Source: Spirochaetaceae bacterium (GTDB lineage Bacteria > Spirochaetota > Spirochaetia > Treponematales > Rectinemataceae). Taken from it: a stretch of DNA of 17,511 nucleotides. The notes under the pieces were generated by a model. It worked only from the letters and a program-made list of their open reading frames with translations. It searched no databases and was not told the DNA's origin. The stretch lies in contig DMNL01000036.1 of the NCBI GenBank assembly GCA_003452735.1, positions 1-17,511 of the forward strand, read 5' to 3'. Both the position numbers and the translations under genes were made by a program. Positions 7,474 to 14,838 of this stretch are shown piece after piece. How positions within the stretch are numbered: position 1 is the stretch's first letter; every line of letters begins with the position of its first letter.

Positions 7474-9276
7474 TCATTTTGCCTTCAATATAGCCGAAAG
7501 AGCCTCAACATCTTTGGCAAAGCGCTTACAAGCGGCTTCTATGGGTTCAGGAGTTGACATGTCCACGCCAGCAAGCTCTAAAGATTCTATCGGAAAACGG
7601 CTTCCTCCAGATCTCAGAAAATTAAGATAAGCATCGCGTTCTTTTTCTCTGCCCTTCAAAACGCCTTCAGATAGAGCAATGCCCGCAGACAACCCAGTTG
7701 CATACTTGTAGACATAGAATGCATTATAGAAATGTGGTATGCGAAGCCCTTCAAGATCCGAAACATTTTCGAACACCATTTCTGGCCCAAAATATTTCTC
7801 GAGCAAGCCCCGATACTCTTTTCTAAGCACATCCACAGTAATTGCCTCTCCTGATTCTGCAATCTCATGAACCCTCTCTTCAAACTCAGCAAACATTGTC
7901 TGTCGGAAAAGTGTTCCGAGGGTGTTATCGATTCGATTTGCAAGCAGATAAGCCTTCTCTCTTTCATCTTTGCTGTTCTCATAGAGATAAGAGAAAACTA
8001 ATTGCTCATTGAAAGTGCTAGCAACTTCGGCTTCAAAAATCGTATATCCGTAACACATAAAAGGATTGTTGCGAGCTGAATACCAAGAATGCATCGAATG
8101 ACCACCCTCGTGGGCAATCGTAAATAGATCGTCTAGAACATCGTCTTTATAGTTCATAAGAATGTAAGGATTTCCCAAAAAACTACCTGCGGAAAAAGCC
8201 CCAGATCGTTTGCCTTTATTCTCATAGCGATCCACCCAACCTCCCAATAGCCCTCCGCGCAGCGTATTCACATACTCTTCTCCCAAGGGCTTTAGTGCTT
8301 CGATCACTATATCCACTGCTTGTTCGTAACTTCGCTCGATCTTGATTTCCTTGACAAGAGGAACATAGACATCATAGTGCCTCAGACTATCCAAACCGAG
8401 TACTTCCTTCCTTAGCGCGTAATATCGATGCAAAGCGGGTATGTTTCTATTTACAGTAGAGACTAGGTTATCATAAACAGCCTCCGGAACATTGTCTGGG
8501 AAGAGTGCCATGGCCCTAGCGCTAGGATATTTTCTTACCTTAGCTATATATTTGTCGAGCTTTACAGATCCGGCATACAAAGTCGCAAGCGTATGCCGAT
8601 GCGCTTCAAAGGAAGCATAAAATTGTAGATAGGCCTTTCTTCGTACCGACCTATCCGGCAGACGCATAAAGTATGCAAAAGTTGATTGTGTAAGTGGTTT
8701 TGGTCCTTCTGGTGTCTCGATTGTACCAAAATCGAAGTCGACATTGGTTAGAACGCTGAAAGCATCCTTTGGAGTCTGAGCTGGCTCGCTCTGAAGAGCC
8801 AAGAGTCGCTCCTCAGCATCGCTCAGCACATGCGGTTTGAAGCGACGCAATTTCGAAAGAAAAACTCTATAATCCTCAAACGAAGAATCTTTAAGACAGC
8901 TGTCGATAAAATTGTCATCCAGCATCTGGATAGCAGGACTAAGCCAAGACCAAGCGGCTTGACCCTGAGTCGATAAATTTACATAGCGCTCAAACATTCC
9001 TCTAGCTACGCTATCTCCTTCATTTTCTGTTACCCTGAGGTCTGCATAATAGCCAAGCCTTTCCTCTAGAATTAGATATTGCTCAAAGTCCTTAAGTGTT
9101 TTGAGAAAAGCCTGCCGATCTGTACCAAGAGATATCTTGCCCTTTTCCGCATCATGAATCATCGTATTGAAGACCACTAGTTCTTTTTCCCATTCGGAAT
9201 CGGTAGAAAATAGACTTGCCAGGTTCCATCTATGCTCTGCAGGAACATCCGAACGCTCTGGAATTATCTTTGTCAT
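7474..9276 (-). CDS. pepF: Oligoendopeptidase F, M3 family
   Basis: PepF is a cytosolic zinc metallopeptidase that cleaves short oligopeptides, including peptides released by proteases such as FtsH and Clp. The 600-residue protein has normal family length. Its zinc site is HEGGH (389-393) in TIAHEGGHSMHSWYS, and the third ligand is probably E417 in FEAEVASTFNE (414-424). The conserved DVYVPL (302-307) and SGAFSAGSF (358-366) segments of the M3B branch are also seen. The ribosome binding site GGAGG (9285-9281) lies four bases before the ATG. It follows lacI by 41 bp on the same strand, so read-through from lacI is possible, but an extended -10 promoter sits in the gap. No signal peptide is seen. 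Confidence 0.96.
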   Translation of the reverse strand: MTKIIPERSDVPAEHRWNLASLFSTDSEWEKELVVFNTMIHDAEKGKISLGTDRQAFLKTLKDFEQYLILEERLGYYADLRVTENEGDSVARGMFERYVNLSTQGQAAWSWLSPAIQMLDDNFIDSCLKDSSFEDYRVFLSKLRRFKPHVLSDAEERLLALQSEPAQTPKDAFSVLTNVDFDFGTIETPEGPKPLTQSTFAYFMRLPDRSVRRKAYLQFYASFEAHRHTLATLYAGSVKLDKYIAKVRKYPSARAMALFPDNVPEAVYDNLVSTVNRNIPALHRYYALRKEVLGLDSLRHYDVYVPLVKEIKIERSYEQAVDIVIEALKPLGEEYVNTLRGGLLGGWVDRYENKGKRSGAFSAGSFLGNPYILMNYKDDVLDDLFTIAHEGGHSMHSWYSARNNPFMCYGYTIFEAEVASTFNEQLVFSYLYENSKDEREKAYLLANRIDNTLGTLFRQTMFAEFEERVHEIAESGEAITVDVLRKEYRGLLEKYFGPEMVFENVSDLEGLRIPHFYNAFYVYKYATGLSAGIALSEGVLKGREKERDAYLNFLRSGGSRFPIESLELAGVDMSTPEPIEAACKRFAKDVEALSAILKAK

Positions 9277-9289
9277 TCTTCCTCCCTTT

Positions 9290-9298
9290 TTTATAGCA
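9290..9298 (-). promoter_or_regulatory. Possible extended -10 promoter for pepF
   Basis: On the minus strand TGCTATAAA (9298-9290) fits the extended -10 form TGnTATAAT. There is no convincing -35 box at 16-18 bases. Transcription would start around 9283, at the ribosome binding site, so the leader would be very short. Read-through from lacI is the alternative. Confidence 0.3.
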
Positions 9299-9317
9299 AG
9301 ACAATTTTATTTATATA

Positions 9318-10337
9318 TCAGGTCGATTCACGTACTATAAGCTGATATGGCAGTTTTATGTGTTGCCCGGAAGAACCATCCAGCATGTTCATTACCATTC
9401 GTGCAGCTTCTGCTCCCTTGTCTCGGTCGGGCTGATGAATAGTAGTCAGATGAGGAGAAACCAACATGCTTTCCTGAATATCATCAAATCCTGCCACAGC
9501 AATATCTTCTGGTATCTCTAGACCTAGTTCTTTTGTAGCGATCATGGCTCCTATCGCTGCAATATCTGACATCGCGACAATCGCGGTTGGTCGTGGATCA
9601 AGCGAAAGGATATGGCAAGCGCTCTCATAGCCACTCTGTATCGAGCCCTTGCAGTTTTGGATAGATATTCGAGAATCAGTAATCGACAATCCAGCATCTT
9701 TCAAGGCAATTTGAAATCCTTCGAGACGCTTTTGTACGACAATCGAAGCAAGCTCGGCTCCGCTCGGCTTTGTATCAGGTTCTAGCGCCAGTATAGCGAG
9801 TCGCTTATGGCCCTTTTTTAACACATGCTGCATCAATTCTCTTGCAGCATTCTTTTGATCGATTCCTATATTGATTATTGAAGCCGATTCTTCGCCATCA
9901 ATCGTCACAAAGGGGATGTGGTTCTGTTTGAGCAAGCTTACAACCTCGTGTCCAGGCCCGACTCCAATTGTGATGAGCCCATCAACGTAAGATTTTCTTG
10001 CAGCTTCGATTATTCTGCCCCGGATTAGAGGCAAGATAGCAAGAGAGAATTCCCTTCGTTCGCATTCCTCTCCTATTCCGCTGATAACTTGAGTCATATG
10101 TGGATTTGCAAAGATATCTCCTATTTTTTGAGGTAAGAGAAGACCAATTGCACCAATACGCTTTGTCGTCAAGCTACGCGCAAAGGGGTTTGGCACATAT
10201 CCAAGTTCATCGATAATCGCCATTATCCTGTTATAAGTCTTCTTCGATATTCTATCAGGGTAGTTTAGTGCAAAGGAAACAGTGGTCTTCGATACTCCTG
10301 CCCGTTGAGCTATATCCTTAATTGTCACTTTTGACAT
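9318..10337 (-). CDS. LacI-family transcriptional regulator
   Basis: This is a DNA-binding repressor or activator of the LacI/GalR family, 339 residues. The helix-turn-helix is VTIKDIAQRAGVSKTTVSFALN (4-25), followed by the hinge region NPFARSLTTKRIGAIGLLLP (50-69). A periplasmic-binding-protein-like effector domain extends to the C-terminus, with VAGFDD and LTTIHQP near the end. The ATG at 10337 gives the family-typical start. A longer reading from TTG at 10373 is rejected because that codon is itself part of the predicted -35 box. There is no ribosome binding site, and the predicted transcription start is at about 10338, so the mRNA appears leaderless. No sugar-uptake or catabolic genes lie nearby, so the ligand and target genes are unknown. 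Candidates are autoregulation and the divergent kinase gene. Confidence 0.93.
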   Translation of the reverse strand: MSKVTIKDIAQRAGVSKTTVSFALNYPDRISKKTYNRIMAIIDELGYVPNPFARSLTTKRIGAIGLLLPQKIGDIFANPHMTQVISGIGEECERREFSLAILPLIRGRIIEAARKSYVDGLITIGVGPGHEVVSLLKQNHIPFVTIDGEESASIINIGIDQKNAARELMQHVLKKGHKRLAILALEPDTKPSGAELASIVVQKRLEGFQIALKDAGLSITDSRISIQNCKGSIQSGYESACHILSLDPRPTAIVAMSDIAAIGAMIATKELGLEIPEDIAVAGFDDIQESMLVSPHLTTIHQPDRDKGAEAARMVMNMLDGSSGQHIKLPYQLIVREST

Positions 10338-10344
10338 GAGATTA

Positions 10345-10373
10345 ATTCTACACAAAAGCAACAAGCTCGTCAA
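10345..10373 (-). promoter_or_regulatory. lacI promoter, apparently giving a leaderless mRNA
   Basis: On the minus strand TTGACG (10373-10368) and TAGAAT (10350-10345) are spaced by exactly 17 bases, each 5 of 6 to consensus. A start seven bases beyond the -10 box falls at 10338, one base before the lacI ATG. The -35 hexamer shares five positions with that of the opposing promoter. Confidence 0.65.
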
Positions 10374-10395
10374 AGTATTCGTAATGGCCTATAAT
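10367..10395 (+). promoter_or_regulatory. Kinase-gene promoter, apparently giving a leaderless mRNA
   Basis: TCGTCA (10367-10372, 4 of 6) and a perfect TATAAT (10390-10395) are spaced by 17 bases. A start seven bases after the -10 box is position 10402, the A of the ATG. The sequence just before the ATG is AT-only and contains no Shine-Dalgarno motif. Confidence 0.65.
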
Positions 10396-10401
10396 ATATA
10401 A

Positions 10402-12081
10402 ATGAGCACTATAACTTTAACTATCGATGGATACAGAGAAATTTCTGTACCAATGGGATCGAGTGCAGAGGAAATCTTCATACAATCTGGTATGGAACAA
10501 GAATGGGGAACTTCCACACATCCTTTTCCTCCGGTTGCTGCTCTAGTTAACAATGAGCTTGCCGCCCTTTCGGCACCGGTCAACGCCGACTGCAAAATTG
10601 CTCCCATATATCCCGATTCTCCAATGGGGGCCGAAGTATATCGCCATTCCTTATGTTTTCTCCTTGCTATGGCTGCAAAAGCTATTGTGCCTAAAAGGCG
10701 ACTCATCGTGAGCATGGCAATAGGAAATGGATATTATCACTACTTCGATGACGAAGAACCTGTTTCGCCACACCTTCTCAACTCCCTCTGCTTGTATATG
10801 CGCGATATAGTAGCAAAAAATCTGACCATACGAATTATTATGCAATCCTGGAATTCAGTCTTCGAATACTTTGAACAATCAAATCAAGCAGAAACCTTTT
10901 CTTTGATGGAATATATAAATGATCCTTTTGTCTTGCTCAATGAGTGTCAAGATTATAAGGATCTGCATATAGCGCCTCTTGTTCCTCGCACAGGACTTTT
11001 AAGTGTATGGGAGCTTATGCCATACCGCCGCGGGATGTTGCTCCGTTTTCCTCATACAAAAAAGCCTTATGAAATGGACCCTTTCATAGACATACCTGTG
11101 CTCTATGACATAGCAGAAGAATATGAGCAGAAAGCTAAAGTGCTGAATGCGGGATCTATCGGTGCTCTTAATAAGATAAATCAATCTGGGGGAATTCAGG
11201 ATTTCATTCTGATGGCCGAAGCTCTCCAGAATAAAAAACTTGCTGCTATTGCGGATATGATTGCCGAAAAATCCGACAAGACAAAAGTCATTCTAATAGC
11301 GGGGCCTTCGAGCTCGGGCAAAACCACCACTGCGAAAAAACTATCGGTACAGCTCAGGGCTCTTGGCTTCAAACCTATCCATATCGAACTCGATAACTAT
11401 TTCGTAGATCGTAGTCATACACCTCTCGATAAGGACGGTAAACCAGATTTCGAATGCCTAGAAGCTCTCGATATCGAATTTCTCAATCGACAGCTTTTGG
11501 ATCTTTTCGAGGGCAAAGAGATCGAGCTTCCAGAATTTGATTTCAAAAGCGGTATAAGAAAGCCTTCTGGTACTTTTATCAGCATCAGAGAGAATGAAAT
11601 ACTCATGCTAGAAGGTATCCATGGTCTCAATGAGCGGCTTACGCCACATATACCTGCAGATAATAAACTCAAGATATATGTCTCAGCACTGACACAGCTT
11701 AATGTGGACGATCACAACCGTGTCCGGACGACAGACTATCGCCTTCTTCGGCGCATGGTGCGAGATTACAATTTTCGTGGGCACGATGCTCGCGAAACGC
11801 TTTCTATGTGGTCTTCTGTACAGAGAGGCGAAAGACTCTATATATTCCCTTTCCAAGGTGACGCAGATATAGCATTCAATTCCGCGCTCGACTATGAGCT
11901 TGGGGTGCTTAAGGTTTTTGCCGAACCGCTTCTACGAACAGTTAAGCCACATCATGCCGAATATACGGATGCTCGCCGGATTCAGGCATTTATCTCGCGG
12001 ATTTCGCCTATTTCTCCTCAGTATGTGCCCAGCGATTCAATCCTGCGTGAATTTATAGGATCTAGTATATTCAAGTATTAG
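10402..12081 (+). CDS. TGS / ThrRS-like / uridine kinase fusion (nucleoside kinase)
   Basis: A P-loop nucleoside kinase of the uridine kinase/phosphoribulokinase family is fused to an N-terminus resembling threonyl-tRNA synthetase, 559 residues in all. A TGS-like domain (about 1-66, starting ITLTIDGYREISVP) comes first. Next is a segment related to the ThrRS editing domain (about 78-250), with HSLCF at 82-86 and IGNGYYHYFDD at 107-117. The kinase domain follows with Walker A GPSSSGKTT (301-309), DNYF (331-334) and EGIHGLNE (404-411). The editing residues are degenerate: the second His of HxxxH is F86, and the later Cys and His positions appear as H189 and L193. This architecture is known in spirochaetes and several anaerobes, where it is annotated as nucleoside or uridine kinase; the true substrate is uncertain. 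It has no ribosome binding site and looks leaderless. It is divergent from lacI and convergent with the malic enzyme gene. Confidence 0.9.
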   Translation: MSTITLTIDGYREISVPMGSSAEEIFIQSGMEQEWGTSTHPFPPVAALVNNELAALSAPVNADCKIAPIYPDSPMGAEVYRHSLCFLLAMAAKAIVPKRRLIVSMAIGNGYYHYFDDEEPVSPHLLNSLCLYMRDIVAKNLTIRIIMQSWNSVFEYFEQSNQAETFSLMEYINDPFVLLNECQDYKDLHIAPLVPRTGLLSVWELMPYRRGMLLRFPHTKKPYEMDPFIDIPVLYDIAEEYEQKAKVLNAGSIGALNKINQSGGIQDFILMAEALQNKKLAAIADMIAEKSDKTKVILIAGPSSSGKTTTAKKLSVQLRALGFKPIHIELDNYFVDRSHTPLDKDGKPDFECLEALDIEFLNRQLLDLFEGKEIELPEFDFKSGIRKPSGTFISIRENEILMLEGIHGLNERLTPHIPADNKLKIYVSALTQLNVDDHNRVRTTDYRLLRRMVRDYNFRGHDARETLSMWSSVQRGERLYIFPFQGDADIAFNSALDYELGVLKVFAEPLLRTVKPHHAEYTDARRIQAFISRISPISPQYVPSDSILREFIGSSIFKY

Positions 12082-12134
12082 TGCGACCTAGCTAGCAATT
12101 GGACTCCCATTTCGGTTTCCTCAAATTTAGTGAT

Positions 12135-13595
12135 CTATGCTTTCTTTCTTACCTCGGACACCGCAAAATCAAAGGCTTCTTGCAGCATCTCCTCTGGGAT
12201 AGCTGCGATATGTCCATCTTTCATCAAGTCTTGAGTAAGAGAACGTGCAGCTAAAATATCGGCTTTGGCCTTGGAGTAAATATTGTCCCAGGTATCGGGA
12301 AGCCTAGCTACTCCTTCTTCTATCGCAGCCATGGCTACATCGGCTGCCTCGCGCGCGAAGACTTCGGTCTCCTCCATTGTTGCAATTATGTTGTCAGCAC
12401 TAATACCACGAGATTTTGCGAAATCGGCTATAGAGTGGGCGCATCGGATCGCCATATTGTCTGTTATTTTCCTCGCCCGAACAAGTAAAGCGCCTTTCAA
12501 AAGCCCAGGAAAGCAGATGGAATTATTGACCTGATTTGGAAAATCGCCTCTACCTGTTGCAACTATGTAAGCGCCCTCTTCCTTGGCTGCATAAGGCCAG
12601 ATTTCGGGTACTGGATTGGCGCAGGCAAAAACAATGGATTTGGAGGCCATTGAGCGAATCCATTCACGTTTGACCGTATCTGGCCCTGGTGTCGATAGTG
12701 CAATTAGTACATCGGCGCCCTTTAAGGCCTCTTCTTCGGTCTCTATGCAACGAGGATTAGTTTGAAGGCAGAGCTCCCATTTCCGATAGTATCTCTTGTC
12801 GGTCTCGATATCTTTGCGATTCCTGTGCAGACCACCCTTACTATCGAAAATCACCATGTTTTCTCCTCTACCACCATCGGCAAGGATTAGTCGGGCAATT
12901 GTCGTATTAGAAGCACCCGCTCCCAGCAATACAATTTTGGCTTCACTAAGCTTCTTGCCTGCAAGCTCGAGCGCATTGAGAAGGCCAGCAAGAGTCACAC
13001 AAGCAGTGCCCTGCGCATCATCATGCCATACAGGGATATCGCAGGCTTCCCTCAGTTCATCTAGCACTTTGAAGCAATTCGGTTGACTAATATCCTCGAG
13101 ATTTACAGCTCCTACTGAGGGTTCTAGCATTTTAACAAAATCTATGATCTTATCAGGATTAGGTTTGCCATCGCTACCTCGGGAATTGATGCAAAGAGCA
13201 ATTGCATCCACGCCACCCAAATATTTCATGAGGAAAGCCTTGCCTTCCATTACTCCTAGACCACCAGGAGGCGTACAATCGCCATCGCCTAAAACACGCG
13301 TAGAGTCAGACACGACAGCTACAAGATTTCCTCGGTTTGAGAGCGCAAATGATTGATCATTATCGTCTCGAATAGTTGTCGATACCTTTGAAACGCCTGG
13401 CGTGTACCATACGTTGAACCAGTTGAATCCATAGAGACCTGCCTTGGGTACTATCTGGATTTTCCCTCCGTAAAAACGATGAGTCTTTTCTGAAAGCGTT
13501 TTCAGAAAAATGGTTTGTGCACGAGCTCGCTGGTCCGGTGTCAAATCCTCCGGAAAAGCCTCTGATAGATTGTCTAGACTTAGATTGAGCTTCAT
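12135..13595 (-). CDS. NAD(P)-dependent malic enzyme
   Basis: Malic enzyme converts malate to pyruvate and CO2 with reduction of NAD(P), a cytosolic link between C4 acids, pyruvate and reducing power. The 486-residue protein shows the catalytic Tyr motif WYTPGV (Y64) and the lysine motif VMEGKAFL (K119). Metal ligands lie in NLEDIS (E167, D168) and HDDAQGTA (D192, D193). The Rossmann motif is LLGAGASNTTIA (224-235), and VNNSICFPG (356-364) follows. The family more often has DDQHGTA; the DDAQGTA form here points to a divergent branch. The ATG at 13595 follows AAGGAAGGAG within ten bases. A reading extended 59 codons upstream has non-homologous sequence and is rejected. Cofactor preference cannot be read. 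It follows the DHOD-like gene by 198 bp and probably has its own promoter. Confidence 0.93.
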   Translation of the reverse strand: MKLNLSLDNLSEAFPEDLTPDQRARAQTIFLKTLSEKTHRFYGGKIQIVPKAGLYGFNWFNVWYTPGVSKVSTTIRDDNDQSFALSNRGNLVAVVSDSTRVLGDGDCTPPGGLGVMEGKAFLMKYLGGVDAIALCINSRGSDGKPNPDKIIDFVKMLEPSVGAVNLEDISQPNCFKVLDELREACDIPVWHDDAQGTACVTLAGLLNALELAGKKLSEAKIVLLGAGASNTTIARLILADGGRGENMVIFDSKGGLHRNRKDIETDKRYYRKWELCLQTNPRCIETEEEALKGADVLIALSTPGPDTVKREWIRSMASKSIVFACANPVPEIWPYAAKEEGAYIVATGRGDFPNQVNNSICFPGLLKGALLVRARKITDNMAIRCAHSIADFAKSRGISADNIIATMEETEVFAREAADVAMAAIEEGVARLPDTWDNIYSKAKADILAARSLTQDLMKDGHIAAIPEEMLQEAFDFAVSEVRKKA

Positions 13596-13616
13596 AGTCT
13601 CCTTCCTTTTGCAATT

Positions 13617-13671
13617 TGACCCTTTTGGAATGTTCTGGGTCATTTGTCTATTGCGTCGCCGAATAATTATA
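13617..13671 (-). promoter_or_regulatory. Malic enzyme -10 box and leader hairpin
   Basis: A perfect TATAAT lies on the minus strand at 13671-13666, flanked symmetrically by CGCCG and CGGCG; no good -35 is visible at 16-18 bases. Transcription from it would begin near 13659. The leader would contain the inverted repeat TGACCC/GGGTCA (13642-13637 with 13622-13617, 14-base loop) just before the ribosome binding site. Either the TATAAT-flanking repeat or the leader hairpin could be a control site. The weak or missing -35 would suit an activator-dependent promoter. Confidence 0.35.
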
Positions 13672-13729
13672 GCCGGCGGGATACAGTCTAATACTATCAT
13701 GTGCTCTGAAGAGGTGCAATAAAAAGAGA

Positions 13730-13766
13730 ACCGAAAATCTAAGCCACAATTCACCGAAGATCTAAG
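13730..13766. repeat. 14-bp direct repeat upstream of the malic enzyme gene
   Basis: ACCGAAAATCTAAG (13730-13743) and ACCGAAGATCTAAG (13753-13766) differ at one position and start 23 bases apart, about two helical turns. They lie in the gap between the DHOD-like gene and the malic enzyme gene, about 60-95 bases upstream of the predicted -10 box. Paired sites for an activator are one possible reading. Confidence 0.45.
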
Positions 13767-13793
13767 GCGCAACCCCTTGGACGAACATTTCCA

Positions 13794-14780
13794 TCAGTAT
13801 ATGTCAGTCAATGCCTTGATATATTGAAGACGATGATACTCCTCTGGTCTATCGGCATTGATGGCAGCGAGTTTCCCCTGAAGGCCATCTAGAGACGAAT
13901 AGCCAAGGGAATCCATAAGGATATTCATATCTTTGAATATTGCCTCAACGATTTTCCAGCCTTTTTTATATATAATAGAACATACTTCAACTGCACTTGC
14001 TCCAGCAAGTAAGCATTTTACCGCTGCATTTGCATTGTGAATCCCGGTAGAAGAAACTATCTCAAGACCTACCCGCTTATAGAGGATCGATGTCCATCGC
14101 AGACTCTCATGGTATTCGGTCTCGGAACTAAGCGGTTGTGCTCCAGATAGTCTCATCGTATTCAGATTGAAGTCGAACCTAAAGAACCGATTAAAAAGAA
14201 CAACGGCATTTGCGCCCTCTTTTGAAAGCCCATGCACTAGATGCGGCAGGCTCGAATAATGGTTGCCCAGCTTTACCATGATCGGAAGCTTTGTGACAGA
14301 TCTGGTTTCCTTGACGGTCGAGAGCACTTTTTTTTCGATCTCTTGTCCCGAAATCTGCGGAGAAAAGGGCACATAGGCTATATTGAGCTCTAGCGCATCT
14401 GCTCCTGCTTCTTCTATGCGTCTAGCGAAATCCGCCCATCTGCCTTGGCCAACACAATTGATGCTTGCGATTATTGGGACTCCGCCTGCCTTTCTCTTAG
14501 ATTCGCTTATAAGTCTTAGATATTCATCTGTGCTCTCTTCCCAAGCTGTACGAGAAATGAAGGCTTCTGCATCCGGATAGCCATTTAGATCGAGCCCCGC
14601 CATTTCCTGTCCAAGCACGGCAAGTATCTGTTCTTCAAATAGCGATTTGAGCACAATTGCCCCTACGCCAGAATGTGCTGCCTTTTCTACACCATCAGGC
14701 ATACTGGTAAGTCCGCTTGCACCAATGATTATTGGATTCTGTAGCTGAAGCCCCATCAGATATGTCCGTAAGTCTGCCAT
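13794..14780 (-). CDS. Dihydroorotate dehydrogenase-like flavoprotein
   Basis: This is a 328-residue TIM-barrel protein of the dihydroorotate dehydrogenase family, probably binding FMN. Family features include K45 in IVLKSL, K170 in IMVKLGN, and a C-terminal phosphate-binding region STGIHNANAAVKCLLAGASAVEV beginning at 244. The segment that carries the catalytic Cys or Ser and a substrate Asn in true PyrD enzymes (NLSCPN-type) reads ELNIAYVP (131-138) instead, with neither Cys nor Ser. It is therefore unlikely to be a standard dihydroorotate dehydrogenase, and no other pyrimidine gene is nearby. Similar proteins are annotated as DHOD-like with no known function. AGGAG (14791-14787) lies six bases before the ATG. 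It follows thrS by 58 bp with no clear terminator, so it may be co-transcribed with thrS and so come under the T-box. Confidence 0.85.
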   Translation of the reverse strand: MADLRTYLMGLQLQNPIIIGASGLTSMPDGVEKAAHSGVGAIVLKSLFEEQILAVLGQEMAGLDLNGYPDAEAFISRTAWEESTDEYLRLISESKRKAGGVPIIASINCVGQGRWADFARRIEEAGADALELNIAYVPFSPQISGQEIEKKVLSTVKETRSVTKLPIMVKLGNHYSSLPHLVHGLSKEGANAVVLFNRFFRFDFNLNTMRLSGAQPLSSETEYHESLRWTSILYKRVGLEIVSSTGIHNANAAVKCLLAGASAVEVCSIIYKKGWKIVEAIFKDMNILMDSLGYSSLDGLQGKLAAINADRPEEYHRLQYIKALTDIY

Positions 14781-14838
14781 TTTCTGCTCCTTAGTCTTTC
14801 ATTCTAACAGAAAAATGCCACAGCAAGTAGAACTGTAA

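Noticed and set aside
10338..10373. TTG start for lacI
   Set aside because: The codon is part of the -35 box TTGACG, and the extra 12 residues precede the conserved helix-turn-helix start.
10376..10386. Possible LacI-type operator around TTCGTAA between the divergent promoters
   Set aside because: The central CG is suggestive, but the arms are not a true inverted repeat, so it was not called.
12082..12134. Terminator between the convergent kinase and malic enzyme genes
   Set aside because: No stable hairpin with a T-run could be found in this 53-bp gap.
13596..13772. Upstream extension of the malic enzyme gene by 59 codons
   Set aside because: The extra residues are non-homologous and cover the predicted promoter and leader. 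The ATG at 13595 has an excellent ribosome binding site.
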